Positions 18,722 to 27,919 of a stretch of DNA of 64,000 nt are shown piece by piece. The notes under the pieces were generated by a model, which did not search any database, was not told where the DNA came from, and saw only the letters and a list, made by a program, of their open reading frames with translations. The position numbers were made by a program, and so were the translations under genes. The stretch comes from JALHSW01 sp963720675. GTDB taxonomy: Bacteria; Actinomycetota; Acidimicrobiia; IMCC26256; PALSA-555. Positions within the stretch are counted from its first letter, which is position 1, and each line of letters opens with the position of its first letter. The stretch lies in assembly GCA_963720675.1 (NCBI GenBank), contig CAVRGH010000010.1, positions 1,364,001-1,428,000 of the forward strand. The letters are read 5' to 3'.

Positions 18722-20137
18722 TCAGCCCTCTGCGATGGTCGTGACGAACTGCTCGAGGTGACGCAGGTTGCGGCACTCGTAGATGCCATCGCAGTAGGGC
18801 GCGTACTCGGAGATCACCGAGTCGCCGGTGTCCCAGTAGCCACGCGGCTCGGGGTTCAGCCAGTAGACGTGCTTGCCTCGCTTGCGGATCGCGTCGACGA
18901 CCCAGGCCTGGGGTGCGTGGTAGTTGTTGCGCGCGTCGCCGAGCAGGATCACCGACGTCTTCGGCGTGATCTCGCTGAGGTGGCGGTTGTGGAACACCTC
19001 GAGCGCGTGGCCGTAGTCGGAGTGCCCGTCGACCCACACCACGTCGGCCTCGGTGTTCACCCGATGCACTGCTTCGAGCACGTCGTCGGACTCCTGGAAG
19101 AAGCGGGTGATCTCGTCGATGCCGTCGATGAACACCCACGACCGGACCTTCGAGAACTGGCTCGCCATCGCGTAGACGAACTGCAGCGTGAAACGAGCGA
19201 AGCTCGCCACCGACCCGGAGATGTCGGCGACCACCATGATCTCGGGCTTCGACGGGTGCGGGTTCCGGAACTTCGGTTCGGCCGGTACGCCGCCGTACGA
19301 CAGCGACGCTCGCACGGTCTTGCGGAAGTCGAGCTGGCCGCGGTGACGGCGCTTACGTCGCTGCGCGAGTCGGGCTGCAAGGGCGCGGGTCAAGGGGTAG
19401 ATCGCGCGCTGCAGGGCGATCATCTCGTCGCGCGACGCGTGCATGAAGTCGACGTCCTCGGGCAGCGGCTTGCGGAGCGTGCGTGCCATCGCCTCGACGC
19501 CACGGTCAGCGACGAGGCGCCGGCGGATCTCCGCCTCGACGAGCTCCTTCAGCTCCTTGAGGCGGCTGTCGAACTCCTCCTGCTGGAGGCGCTCCCCGAG
19601 CTCGTCGCCGATCGGACCCTGCTCGCGCGCCCGACCCATCATCCGGGCTCCGAGGTCGTCGAGGTCGAGCTGCCGCAGCGTGCGGTAGAGGTAGTAGGTC
19701 CCCCCCACCGGGCGGCCCGGCTCCATCCCCGCGAACATCGTCACCGCGTTCGCGGCGAGCTGACGCAGCGCGTCGCGGTCCATCGACATCAGCGCGTCGA
19801 GCAGCATCTGCGCCAGGTCTTCTCGGCTCATCTCTCCGCCGGCGCCGGCGCCGGCGGCGTCGGCCAGCATCGCCTGCCACGCGTCGTCGAGCTCGCTCCC
19901 CTCGTCGCCGTCGACACCTGGGGACCAGAGCGAGAAGTAGACGTCGAACACGGTCTCGAACGCGCCCCAGTGGTTGTGGTGCTTGACGAGCGTCGCGCCG
20001 AGCACGGCCTTGAAGACGTCGCGGTCCGAGATGTCGACGTGCTCGACCGCCCGCATCGCGTCGAGGTTCTCGGTCATCGAGACCGGCAGCCCGGCCGCCC
20101 GGAGCTCGTGGACGAACCCCTGGAGCACGTCGAGCAC
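18722..20137 (-). CDS. VWA domain protein, CoxE-like
   Basis: A 471-residue protein with a long helical N-terminus and a C-terminal von Willebrand factor A domain. The MIDAS metal site is visible as VVADISGSVASF (DxSxS, about residue 300), followed by the downstream FIDGIDEITRFF and ILLGDARNNYH segments. VWA proteins of this form work with MoxR-type AAA+ ATPases as chaperone pairs that insert metals or remodel partner enzymes. The MoxR gene is 3 bp upstream in the same direction. The client is unknown; no molybdenum hydroxylase gene is seen here. Confidence 0.88.
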   Translation of the reverse strand: MLDVLQGFVHELRAAGLPVSMTENLDAMRAVEHVDISDRDVFKAVLGATLVKHHNHWGAFETVFDVYFSLWSPGVDGDEGSELDDAWQAMLADAAGAGAGGEMSREDLAQMLLDALMSMDRDALRQLAANAVTMFAGMEPGRPVGGTYYLYRTLRQLDLDDLGARMMGRAREQGPIGDELGERLQQEEFDSRLKELKELVEAEIRRRLVADRGVEAMARTLRKPLPEDVDFMHASRDEMIALQRAIYPLTRALAARLAQRRKRRHRGQLDFRKTVRASLSYGGVPAEPKFRNPHPSKPEIMVVADISGSVASFARFTLQFVYAMASQFSKVRSWVFIDGIDEITRFFQESDDVLEAVHRVNTEADVVWVDGHSDYGHALEVFHNRHLSEITPKTSVILLGDARNNYHAPQAWVVDAIRKRGKHVYWLNPEPRGYWDTGDSVISEYAPYCDGIYECRNLRHLEQFVTTIAEG

Positions 20138-20140
20138 GGA

Positions 20141-21055
20141 CTAGGCCTTGCTCTTCGCCGTGACTCCCTTGACGCCACCGTTCGGCGGGTCCTCGGGGAC
20201 CAGCTCTTTGCGTGCCTTCACGATGTCGGATTGGTACTTCAGGAGCACGTGCAGCGTCTCGCCGATCACCTCGGGCGACACCTCGTCGCGGCCCAGGAAC
20301 AGCAGCGTCCGCGCCCAGTCGATCGTCTCGGAGATCGACGGCGCCTTCTTCAGGTCGAGCTCACGGATCGAGCGCACGACACGCGACACCTGGTCGGCGA
20401 GCTCCTCGTCGATCTCGGGGACCCGCACCCGCACGATGTCCTTCTCGCGGTCGAGGTCCGGGTAGTCGACGTGCAGGTAGAGACAGCGACGCTTCAGCGC
20501 CTCGGAGAGCTCGCGAGTGTTGTTCGACGTGAGGATGACGATCGGGACCTGTGTGCCCTTGATCGTGCCGAGCTCCGGGATCGAGACCTGGAAGTCGGAC
20601 AGGACCTCGAGGAGCAGCGCCTCGGTCTCGATCTCGACACGGTCGACCTCGTCGATGAGCAGCACCACCGGCTCCTCGGAACGGATCGCTTCGAGCAGCG
20701 GACGGGTGAGGAGGAACTGCTCCGAGAAGATGTCGGACTCCACCTCGGCCCAGTCGGACTCGTGCTCACGGTCGGCCTGGATGCGCAGCAGCTGCTTCTT
20801 GTAGTTCCACTCGTAGAGCGCCTTGGCCTCGTCGAGGCCCTCGTAGCACTGGAGCCGGATGAGGCGGGATCCGGTGACGAGCGCGATCGCCTTCGCGAGC
20901 TCGGTCTTGCCGACACCGGCCGGGCCCTCGACGAGGACCGGCTTCTCGAGCTTGTCGGCGAGGTAGACCACGCCGGCGATGTTGGCGTCGGCCAGATAGT
21001 CGACGCTGCGGAGGCGGTCGACGACCTCGTCGACCGATGCGAACCGTTCTGCCAC
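20141..21055 (-). CDS. MoxR-family AAA+ ATPase
   Basis: A 304-residue AAA+ protein: Walker A GPAGVGKTELAKA (about residues 44-56), Walker B VVLLIDEVDR, sensor 1 ILTSNNTRELSEALKRRCLY with the arginine region, and a lid domain to the end. Start GTG 21055 gives MAERFASVDEVVDRL, fitting the usual MoxR N-terminus; longer extensions upstream are out of character. It should power the action of the adjacent VWA protein. The stop is 3 bp before the VWA start. It lies 20 bp downstream of proA, perhaps on the same transcript. Confidence 0.92.
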   Translation of the reverse strand: MAERFASVDEVVDRLRSVDYLADANIAGVVYLADKLEKPVLVEGPAGVGKTELAKAIALVTGSRLIRLQCYEGLDEAKALYEWNYKKQLLRIQADREHESDWAEVESDIFSEQFLLTRPLLEAIRSEEPVVLLIDEVDRVEIETEALLLEVLSDFQVSIPELGTIKGTQVPIVILTSNNTRELSEALKRRCLYLHVDYPDLDREKDIVRVRVPEIDEELADQVSRVVRSIRELDLKKAPSISETIDWARTLLFLGRDEVSPEVIGETLHVLLKYQSDIVKARKELVPEDPPNGGVKGVTAKSKA

Positions 21056-21075
21056 GGGGGGTGCCTGCTTCCGGT

Positions 21076-22323
21076 CTACGAGACGACTTGGCCGTCGCCC
21101 CACACGAGGTACTTGTAGGTGGTGAGCTCGCGCAGCCCCATCGGGCCACGCGCGTGGAGCTTCTGGGTCGAGATGCCGATCTCGGCGCCGAACCCGAAGC
21201 GCTCGCCGTCGGTGAACCGCGTGGATGCGTTGACGATGATCACCGCGGCGTCGGCCTCGCGGGTGAACGTGCGGGCGGCATCGAGGTCGCGGGTCACGAT
21301 CGCCTCGGTGTGTCCGCTCCCGAACCGGTTGACGTGGGCGATCGCGTCGTCGAGTGACGGGACCACGGCCACGCTCATCTTCAGGGCGAGGAACTCGGTG
21401 GCGAAGTCGTCGTCGGTCGCGGCATCCATCGGGAAGCGGGCGCGCGCGCCGTCGTCCCCGACGAGCGCGACACCGGCCTCGACCAAAGCCTGCCCGACCC
21501 GCGGGAGGAACGCATCCGCGATCGCGGCGTGGACCACGAGCGACTCGGCCGCGTTGCAGACCCCGGGCCGATTCGTCTTGGAGTTCACGACGATGTCGAG
21601 TGCCTCGTCGAGATCGGCCGCGACGTCGACGTACACGTGGCAATTGCCGTCGCCATCGATGATGACCGGCACCGTCGCGTTCTCGCGGATGCTGCGGATC
21701 AACGATGGCCCACCACGCGGGATGAGGCAGTCGACGTACTCGTCGAGCTGCATGAACTCGACGGCCGTCTCGTGCGACGTGTCCTCGACGAGGAGCACCG
21801 CATCGGCCGGCAGCCCGGCCTTCGCGACTCCGTCGCGCAGGGCGGCGGCGATGGTCTGGTTCGAGCGGAGTGCGGTCGACGAGCCGCGCAGCAACGCGGC
21901 ATTGCCCGACTTGAGACAGATCCCCGCCGCGTCGCTGGTGACGTTGGGACGGTTCTCGTAGATCACCGCGACGACCCCGAGCGGGACCCGCACCCGCTGG
22001 ATCTCCAGCCCGTTGGGGCGCCGGACACCGTCGAGGACCTCGCCGACCGGGTCGGTCAGGCCGGCGACCTGTCGGAGACCGGCCGCCATGCCCTCGATGC
22101 GGGCATCGGTGAGGCGGAGCCGGTCGAGGGGCGCGGGCTCCATGCCGTCGGCACGGGCGGCCTCGACGTCGGCGGCGTTCGCGTCCAACAGCTCGGCGGC
22201 ACGGTCGACGAGGAGATCCGCGGCCGCGAGGAGTGCGTCGTCCTTCGCCGCGGTCGAGGCGGTGGCCATGGCTCGGGACGCGTCGCGTGCGCGTCGCCCG
22301 AGCTCCCGCGTGTCCGTCGACAT
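21076..22323 (-). CDS. proA: Glutamate-5-semialdehyde dehydrogenase (gamma-glutamyl phosphate reductase)
   Basis: The full-length 415-residue ProA has the aldehyde-dehydrogenase fold: LGVVAVIYENRPNVTSDAAG, the SGNAALLRGSSTALRSN stretch, and catalytic Cys in TNRPGVCNAAE. The C-terminus has FGFGAEIGISTQKLHARGPM with LRELTTYKYLVWG. It reduces gamma-glutamyl phosphate with NADPH in proline synthesis. ATG 22323 gives the normal N-terminus (MSTDTRELGRRARDAS). It follows proB after an unusual 304-bp gap. Confidence 0.96.
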   Translation of the reverse strand: MSTDTRELGRRARDASRAMATASTAAKDDALLAAADLLVDRAAELLDANAADVEAARADGMEPAPLDRLRLTDARIEGMAAGLRQVAGLTDPVGEVLDGVRRPNGLEIQRVRVPLGVVAVIYENRPNVTSDAAGICLKSGNAALLRGSSTALRSNQTIAAALRDGVAKAGLPADAVLLVEDTSHETAVEFMQLDEYVDCLIPRGGPSLIRSIRENATVPVIIDGDGNCHVYVDVAADLDEALDIVVNSKTNRPGVCNAAESLVVHAAIADAFLPRVGQALVEAGVALVGDDGARARFPMDAATDDDFATEFLALKMSVAVVPSLDDAIAHVNRFGSGHTEAIVTRDLDAARTFTREADAAVIIVNASTRFTDGERFGFGAEIGISTQKLHARGPMGLRELTTYKYLVWGDGQVVS

Positions 22324-22627
22324 GCGAGCGAGTGTACGCCCTGACCGCCACAGGCCTTCTGGGGATTGGTCCGAGAGCGACCCGGACCGGTGCGCGCGGG
22401 ACGTGCGCAGCGAGGAGAGTTCGGGTGGGGGCGAGGCCGCGCCGTTGCGGACGAACCGCCGGCGCTGGCCTCGCACCCTCCCGTGACGAGTCGGCCGTGT
22501 CGGGCCCCCGAAGAACGGATGACCCTCCCCCCGTCGACCGACGTCGCCGAGACAGAAAGTGTGTCCGACGTCACGCCCCGGCGCAAGGGGCGGTTCGTGC
22601 CGGCGATCGGTGAGCGCGACCGGTGCC
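22324..22627. other. Intergenic region between proB and proA, no gene seen
   Basis: A 304-bp stretch between the convergently spaced stop of proB and the start of proA on the same strand. Neither strand shows a reading frame with protein-like composition or a start with a ribosome site. It may hold a separate proA promoter, but I see no clear -35/-10 pair. A 12-bp palindrome around the proB stop (22623-22634) is probably incidental. Confidence 0.5.
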
Positions 22628-23731
22628 CTAGGGCAGGACGACGAGGTCGTCCCGGTGGATCACCTCGTGGGGGGCGCCCTCGGGCAGCTCCGAAGTCTGG
22701 CGGCCGGCCACGGTCCGGAGATCAGCCGCGGTGTAGCGCACCAGGCCCTTCGCGAAGGCGACGCCGTCGTCGGTCACCACCTCGACCGCGTCGTCGACGT
22801 CGAAGCTTCCCTCCACCTCGCGGACCCCGGCGGCCAGGAGGGAGCGGCCATCACCCATCAGCGCCCCGCGCGCGCCGGCATCCACGACGATTCGCCCCGA
22901 CGCTCCGAGCCCGAACGCGATCCAGAGCTTCCGGGACGGGAGGCGTTCGTCGCGGGCCCGCACGGACGTGCCGACCGTGCGACCGGCGACCGCGTCGCGC
23001 ACGACGCCCGGCGCGCCGGCCGCGGCGATCACGACGCGCACGCCTGACCACGCCGCGATCTTGGCCGCGGCGAGCTTGCTCGCCATGCCGCCGCTCCCCC
23101 GCTCGCTGCCGGCACCCCCCGCGACGGCCTCGAGCGCGTCGTCGACCTCGACGATCTCCTCGATGAGCGACGCGCCGGCATCGAGGCGCGGATCGGCCGT
23201 GTAGAGACCATCGGTGTCGGTGAGGAGCACCAGGACGTCGGCGCCCGCCAGGTGCGAGACGAGCGCGGCGAGACGGTCGTTGTCGCCGTAGCGGATCTCG
23301 TCGTCCGCGACCGTGTCGTTCTCGTTCACGATCGGCACGACTCCGAGGTCGAGCAGGCGTCGGAGCGTCTCGCGCGCGTGGAGGTACTGCGAGCGGTGAC
23401 CGAAGTCGTGCGGCGTCAGCAGCACCTGGCCCGCGACGAGGCCGTGACCGGCGAGGATCGCGCCCAGGCGCTCCATCAGGCGCGGCTGCCCGACGGCCGA
23501 AGCAGCTTGCAGCGTGCCGATGTCCGTCGGTCGGTCGGTGAGCCCGAGCACCGGGAGACCGGCGGCGATCGCGCCCGAGGAGACGACCACCACCTCGTGG
23601 CCGTCGGCGCGCACGGCTGCGATCTCGTCGCAGAGCTTCTCGAGTCCCTCGTCGTCGAACGCACCGCTCGGCTGGGTGATCGACGAGGTCCCGACCTTGA
23701 CGACCGCGATGGCTCGGCGCTCGGCGCTCAT
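22628..23731 (-). CDS. proB: Glutamate 5-kinase
   Basis: A 367-residue protein with an N-terminal amino-acid kinase domain (VVKVGTSSITQP; VVVVSSGAIAAGL; NENDTVADDEIRYGDNDRLA; LLTDTDGLYTADPR) and a C-terminal PUA domain (from about 275, RIVVDAGARGAL to the end). It phosphorylates glutamate in the first step of proline synthesis and is normally feedback-inhibited by proline. The start overlaps the obgE stop by four bases (ATGA), so it is translated with obgE in the rplU-rpmA-obgE-proB order common in actinobacteria. Confidence 0.96.
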   Translation of the reverse strand: MSAERRAIAVVKVGTSSITQPSGAFDDEGLEKLCDEIAAVRADGHEVVVVSSGAIAAGLPVLGLTDRPTDIGTLQAASAVGQPRLMERLGAILAGHGLVAGQVLLTPHDFGHRSQYLHARETLRRLLDLGVVPIVNENDTVADDEIRYGDNDRLAALVSHLAGADVLVLLTDTDGLYTADPRLDAGASLIEEIVEVDDALEAVAGGAGSERGSGGMASKLAAAKIAAWSGVRVVIAAAGAPGVVRDAVAGRTVGTSVRARDERLPSRKLWIAFGLGASGRIVVDAGARGALMGDGRSLLAAGVREVEGSFDVDDAVEVVTDDGVAFAKGLVRYTAADLRTVAGRQTSELPEGAPHEVIHRDDLVVLP

Positions 23732-24969
23732 CCGAAGCCCTCCACGTACTCGAGCTCGACCGTGCCGATGCGAACGGTGTCGCCCTCGTGCGCCCCCGCG
23801 CGCTCGAGCGCCCGCTCGACACCCATGCGTCGGAACCGCTCGTGCACGTACGCCAGCGCTTCGAGGTTCGTGAGGTCGGCCATGGCTACCACTCGCTCGG
23901 CGGCGCGGCCGGTGACTCGGTATGCGCCGTCGTCGTCCCGGATGATCGAGAACCCCGTCTCCTGCGGCCGGAGCACGACGAACCCCTCGGTCTCGGGCTC
24001 TTCGGCTCTCGCTTGCTCGATCAGTGTTGCGAGGCTCCCGAGGAAGCGGTCGAGGCCGTCCCGGGTGACGGCCGAGATCGTCGGCCCGTCGAACTCCACG
24101 GTCGCGACGTCGGTCTTCGTGCCGATCACGAGCCGTGGCCGCTCGAGCAGCTCGGGCCGGTACTGCCCGAGCTCTTCCAGCAGGATCCGCTCTTGGTCGG
24201 CCGGGCTCATCTCCTCGACGCTCGCGAGGTCGACGAGGATCACGAGGACCCGCGCGCGCTCCACGTGGCGGAGGAACTGATGGCCGAGTCCTCGACCTTC
24301 TGCCGCACCTTCGATGAGGCCGGGGATGTCGGCGATCACGAACTCGTGCTCGCCGAAGCGGACGACCCCCAGGTGCGGCTCCAGGGTGGTGAACGGGTAC
24401 GCGGCGATCTTCGGCTTGGCCGCGCTGACCGCCGAGATCAGCGTCGACTTGCCGGCGTTGGGGAAGCCGACGAGCGCGGCGTCGGCCAGGAGCTTCACCT
24501 CGAGTCGAAGCCAGTGCTCTTCGCCGTACTCACCCTGCTCGGCGAAGCTCGGGGCCCGTCGCGAGTTCGAGAGGAAGCGGGCGTTGCCCTTGCCACCCTG
24601 CCCGCCGCGGGATGCGACGTAGGTGTCGCCATGGGCGACGAGGTCGGCCAGGGCTTCGCCGTCGCGGGTTCGCACGACGGTGCCTTCAGGGACGCTCACG
24701 ACGAGGTCGTCGCCGCGGGCGCCGTGACGCTTCTGCCCGGACCCGTGCGTGCCCGAGGCGGCGCGTCGGTGCGGGTGATCGCGGAACGCGAGCAGCGACG
24801 ACGTGTTCCGATCGGCACGGAGGACGATGTCACCGCCGGATCCACCGTCACCGCCGTCGGGGCCGCCCTTCGGGACGTGGGCTTCCCGGCGGAACGCGAC
24901 CGCGCCCGCGCCGCCGTCACCTCCACGGAGGTTGACCTGGACCTCGTCGACGAACCCGGACTGGCTCAC
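23728..24969 (-). CDS. obgE: Obg/CgtA GTPase
   Basis: A 413-residue protein with three domains. The Gly-rich Obg fold covers about 1-160 (NLRGGDGGAGAVAFRREAHV; GGDGGSGGDIVLRAD; SRGGQGGKGNARF). The GTPase domain has G1 GFPNAGKST, G3 DIPGLIEGA and G4 GTKTD. A C-terminal OCT domain begins around GFVVLRPQETGF. Obg acts in 50S subunit assembly and the stringent/growth response. The start is GTG 24969. A long hairpin region separates it from rpmA upstream. Confidence 0.96.
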   Translation of the reverse strand: MSQSGFVDEVQVNLRGGDGGAGAVAFRREAHVPKGGPDGGDGGSGGDIVLRADRNTSSLLAFRDHPHRRAASGTHGSGQKRHGARGDDLVVSVPEGTVVRTRDGEALADLVAHGDTYVASRGGQGGKGNARFLSNSRRAPSFAEQGEYGEEHWLRLEVKLLADAALVGFPNAGKSTLISAVSAAKPKIAAYPFTTLEPHLGVVRFGEHEFVIADIPGLIEGAAEGRGLGHQFLRHVERARVLVILVDLASVEEMSPADQERILLEELGQYRPELLERPRLVIGTKTDVATVEFDGPTISAVTRDGLDRFLGSLATLIEQARAEEPETEGFVVLRPQETGFSIIRDDDGAYRVTGRAAERVVAMADLTNLEALAYVHERFRRMGVERALERAGAHEGDTVRIGTVELEYVEGFG

Positions 24970-24990
24970 GGGTCCATTGTCCCTCGGACG

Positions 24991-25044
24991 TGCGTCTCCC
25001 GACCTCCAATAGGAAGGTCAGGCAAGAGGAAGGTCAGAGACGCA
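24991..25044 (-). terminator. Long hairpin between rpmA and obgE, possible attenuator
   Basis: Directly after the rpmA stop codon, the transcript has an 8-bp outer stem (TGCGTCTC with GAGACGCA at the two ends). Inside it are two copies of CTGACCTTCCT (25027-25037 and 25011-25021), either of which can pair with the single GGAGGTC near 25001-25007. It lacks a U-run, so it may be a partial terminator, a processing site, or an attenuator that lowers obgE-proB relative to the ribosomal proteins. Confidence 0.5.
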
Positions 25045-25302
25045 TCAAGAAGGAAGCGGGGTGACGTCGACGAGACGGCGGCCGCGGCGCTTGCCGAACT
25101 GGACCATGCCGTCGGCGGTGGCGAACAGCGTGTCGTCGCCGCCCCGCCCGACGTTCTCACCCGGGTGGAACTTGGTGCCCCGCTGGCGCACGATGATCGA
25201 GCCTGCGGTGACGGTCGTGCCGGAGTGGACCTTCACGCCGAGCCGCTGCGCGGCGGAGTCACGACCGTTGCGGGAGGACGCGGCGCCCTTCTTCTTCGAC
25301 AT
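25045..25302 (-). CDS. rpmA: 50S ribosomal protein bL27
   Basis: An 85-residue basic protein opening MSKKKGAASSRNGRDSAAQR and containing QRGTKFHPGENVGRGGDDTL, the bL27 signature. It lies near the peptidyl-transferase centre. It follows rplU by 23 bp in the normal order. There is no N-terminal cleavable extension. Confidence 0.97.
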   Translation of the reverse strand: MSKKKGAASSRNGRDSAAQRLGVKVHSGTTVTAGSIIVRQRGTKFHPGENVGRGGDDTLFATADGMVQFGKRRGRRLVDVTPLPS

Positions 25303-25325
25303 GAGTGCTCCTGAACGTCCTGGAC

Positions 25326-25652
25326 CTAACCGGGCGAGATCTCGGTGATCTCGATGAGGGAGTAGTGCTGACGGTGCCCCCAGCGCTTCCGCTGGTTCGA
25401 CTTGTTCTTGTAGACGAACCCACGGATCTTCTTGCCCTTGGTGTCACCGACGACCTTGGCCTTCACACTGGCGCTGCCGAGCTGCGACGGGGTCGCCAGG
25501 ACCTTCTCGCCGTCGACGAGCAGGACCGGGGCGAGATCCACCACGGCACCGGCATCGGCGGGCGCGCCCTTGACGGACAGCTTCTCGACCTCGAGCTGCT
25601 GGCCGGTCTCGACCTTGTATTGCTTGCCGCCGGTGCGGATCACTGCGTACAT
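25326..25652 (-). CDS. rplU: 50S ribosomal protein bL21
   Basis: A 108-residue protein with MYAVIRTGGKQYKVETGQ at the start and KKIRGFVYKNKSNQRKRWGH near the end, the bL21 RNA-binding tail. ATG 25652 was chosen over an in-frame start at 25748 because the family begins MYAVI. It is the first gene of rplU-rpmA-(obgE-proB), 41 bp after the RNase E/G gene. Confidence 0.97.
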   Translation of the reverse strand: MYAVIRTGGKQYKVETGQQLEVEKLSVKGAPADAGAVVDLAPVLLVDGEKVLATPSQLGSASVKAKVVGDTKGKKIRGFVYKNKSNQRKRWGHRQHYSLIEITEISPG

Positions 25653-25693
25653 GCGCGACTGCCTCGCCAACCTGTTCTGGGGGAACGACGATC

Positions 25694-27919
25694 CTACCGC
25701 AGCTCTTCCAGCAAGGTCTCGTCGAGGAGGTAGCCCCGCCCCTCGCAATGGGAGCAGATCTCGCTCACCGACTCCACCAACCCTTCCGAGACCCGCTTCC
25801 GGGTCATCTCGACCAGGCCCAGCTCGGAGATCTCGAAGACCTGGGTCCGGGTCTTGTCCCGGGCGAGAGCGTCCCGCAGGCCCTTGGCGACCTTGTCGCG
25901 GTTGCCCCGGATCTCCATGTCGATGAAGTCGATGACGATGATGCCGCCGATGTCCCGGAGCCGGAGCTGGCGGGCCACCTCGTCGGCCGCCTCCAGGTTG
26001 TTCCGGTAGACGGTCTCCTCGAGGTTCGACTTCCCGACGTTCTTGCCGGTGTTCACGTCGATGACCGTGAGCGCCTCGGTGCGCTCGATGATCAGCGAGC
26101 CACCAGACGGCAGCCAGACCTTGCGGTCGAGCGCCTTCATGAGCTGTTCCTGGACGTGGTAGCGCTCGAAGACGGGAAGGCCTTCGGCCTCCTCGTCGTA
26201 GAACTCGATGCGCTCGGCGAGCTCGGGCGTCACGGCCCCGACGTAGGCCTTGACCTCCTCGTAGAGCGCCTGGTCATCGATGACGACGCCCCGGTACTCC
26301 TTGGTGAACTCCTCGCGGAGCAGCCGCAGCACGAGCGACGGCTCCTGGTACAGGAGCCGGGCCTGCTTCGAGCGACCGGCGAGGTCCGAGATCTGCTCCC
26401 ACTGCTGCAGCAGGCGGCGCATGTCGCGCTCGAGCTCGTCGGCGGTCGCACCCTCGGCCGCGGTGCGGACGATGAGCCCGGCGTCCGGCGGTCGGAGCCC
26501 CTCGAGGATCCTGCGAAGGCGCTTGCGCTCGTCATCGGGCAGGCGCTTGGAGATCCCGTAGGTCGCGGGCTGGCCGGGCACCATCACGACGAAGCGCCCC
26601 GCGAGGCTGACCTCCTGCGTGAGCCGTGCGCCCTTGGCGCCGATCGGGTTCTTGGTGACCTGGACCATGACGTTCTGACCGTTCTTGAGCATGCGCTCGA
26701 TCTTCGGCGCGTCGCCCTCGATCTGGTCCTTGTCCCACGTCACGTCGCCGCGGTACAGGACGCCGTTCTTCGGCGTGCTGATGTCGACGAACGCGGCCTC
26801 CATTCCGGGGAGCACGTTCTGCACACGGCCGAGGTAGATGTTGCCGTCGATCGAGATGTCCTGGTCCTGCGCGGTGCTCACGGAGTGCTCGATGAGCACC
26901 CGACCTTCGAGCAGCGCCGTGTGCACGTTGCCGTCGGGGCGCACGTGCACGCACATCATGTAGCGACCGGCCGGACGCCCCTTGCGAGTGCGACCACGCC
27001 GGCGGGCGAGCGTCTCTTCGTCGAGGTCCTCGATCGGGACGTCCTCACCGACCCCGAGATCGGCGCGCACGACGTCGTCGCGCGGGCCGCGAGGTGCTCC
27101 CCCGCGTCCGCCTCCACCGCCGCCGCGACCGCGACCGCCACCCTGCGTCTGGGTCTGACCACCGCCGTTCCTGGCGCCGTTCCCGGCGCCGTTCCCACCA
27201 CCGGACCCACCGCGTCCGCGTCCCCGTCCACCGCGTCGACGCCGACGGGGTGCGCCCGTGCGCGCCTCGCCGTCACCGCCTCCGGACCCGCCTGCGCCGC
27301 CACCGGCGCTCGGGGGTGCGGGGCGTGAGTCGCCGATCTTCGGCTTCGCCGACGTGTCGGCGGTCCGGCCCTCGCTCACGTCGTTCGCGTCGTTCGAGAG
27401 CCCGGCGTCCTCGCGGGCGTCGGCGGCGACGTCGTCGCTCGTCAGCCCACGATCTGCTTCCGCGCTCCGCCAGTCTCCCGGCTCGTCGGTCTGCTCGTGT
27501 TCCGGCGCAGCGGCTCGAGGTGCCCGGCCGCCGGACGAGCGCGGACGCGGCTCGGCGTCGTCGCCGGAGTCGTTCGCGTCGCCGTCGCCGTCGGCTCGAT
27601 TTCCATCGTCGGGACCGGCCGACGTCCCGCTGCCCGGCTTCTTGCGGTTGCGACCGCCGCGCGAGCCGCGACGGCGCCGGGGCCGGGGCAGTCCGTCTGG
27701 CCCGAGGGCAGGTTCACCACCGGACTCGGTCGACCCGCCGCCGTCGGTGGGCGCGTCGACTGCCCCTGCGGTCTCGGCAGCTCGAGCGTCAGGCGATGCG
27801 GCGCTCGAACGCGCCGCCGTCTTCTCCCCGATCGCTTCGATCGTCTTCTCGATCGTCTTCTCGAGGGTGGGGGGTGTCGGCTCGGTCGCCGCCGCCCCGG
27901 TCGTCGTCTCGTCGGGCAT
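25694..27919 (-). CDS. rng: Ribonuclease E/G
   Basis: A 741-residue protein. Residues 1 to about 290 are disordered: acidic, then Gly/Arg-rich with repeated GGRGRGRGG-type runs likely to bind RNA. The S1 domain (VSTAQDQDISIDGNIYLGRV) and RNase H-like/catalytic core follow, with the magnesium-binding aspartates in EALTVIDVNTG and GGIIVIDFIDM. A C-terminal zinc-link region has ICSHCEGRGYL. It is the main mRNA-decay and rRNA-processing endonuclease in actinobacteria. ATG 27919 is supported by AAAGGA upstream, but this start overlaps the upstream DUF2344 gene by 131 bp, which is unusually long. Confidence 0.95.
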   Translation of the reverse strand: MPDETTTGAAATEPTPPTLEKTIEKTIEAIGEKTAARSSAASPDARAAETAGAVDAPTDGGGSTESGGEPALGPDGLPRPRRRRGSRGGRNRKKPGSGTSAGPDDGNRADGDGDANDSGDDAEPRPRSSGGRAPRAAAPEHEQTDEPGDWRSAEADRGLTSDDVAADAREDAGLSNDANDVSEGRTADTSAKPKIGDSRPAPPSAGGGAGGSGGGDGEARTGAPRRRRRGGRGRGRGGSGGGNGAGNGARNGGGQTQTQGGGRGRGGGGGGRGGAPRGPRDDVVRADLGVGEDVPIEDLDEETLARRRGRTRKGRPAGRYMMCVHVRPDGNVHTALLEGRVLIEHSVSTAQDQDISIDGNIYLGRVQNVLPGMEAAFVDISTPKNGVLYRGDVTWDKDQIEGDAPKIERMLKNGQNVMVQVTKNPIGAKGARLTQEVSLAGRFVVMVPGQPATYGISKRLPDDERKRLRRILEGLRPPDAGLIVRTAAEGATADELERDMRRLLQQWEQISDLAGRSKQARLLYQEPSLVLRLLREEFTKEYRGVVIDDQALYEEVKAYVGAVTPELAERIEFYDEEAEGLPVFERYHVQEQLMKALDRKVWLPSGGSLIIERTEALTVIDVNTGKNVGKSNLEETVYRNNLEAADEVARQLRLRDIGGIIVIDFIDMEIRGNRDKVAKGLRDALARDKTRTQVFEISELGLVEMTRKRVSEGLVESVSEICSHCEGRGYLLDETLLEELR

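Noticed and set aside
22623..22634. 12-bp palindrome TGCCCTAGGGCA at the proB stop
   Set aside because: Single occurrence formed by the last proB codons; no supporting copy or spacing.
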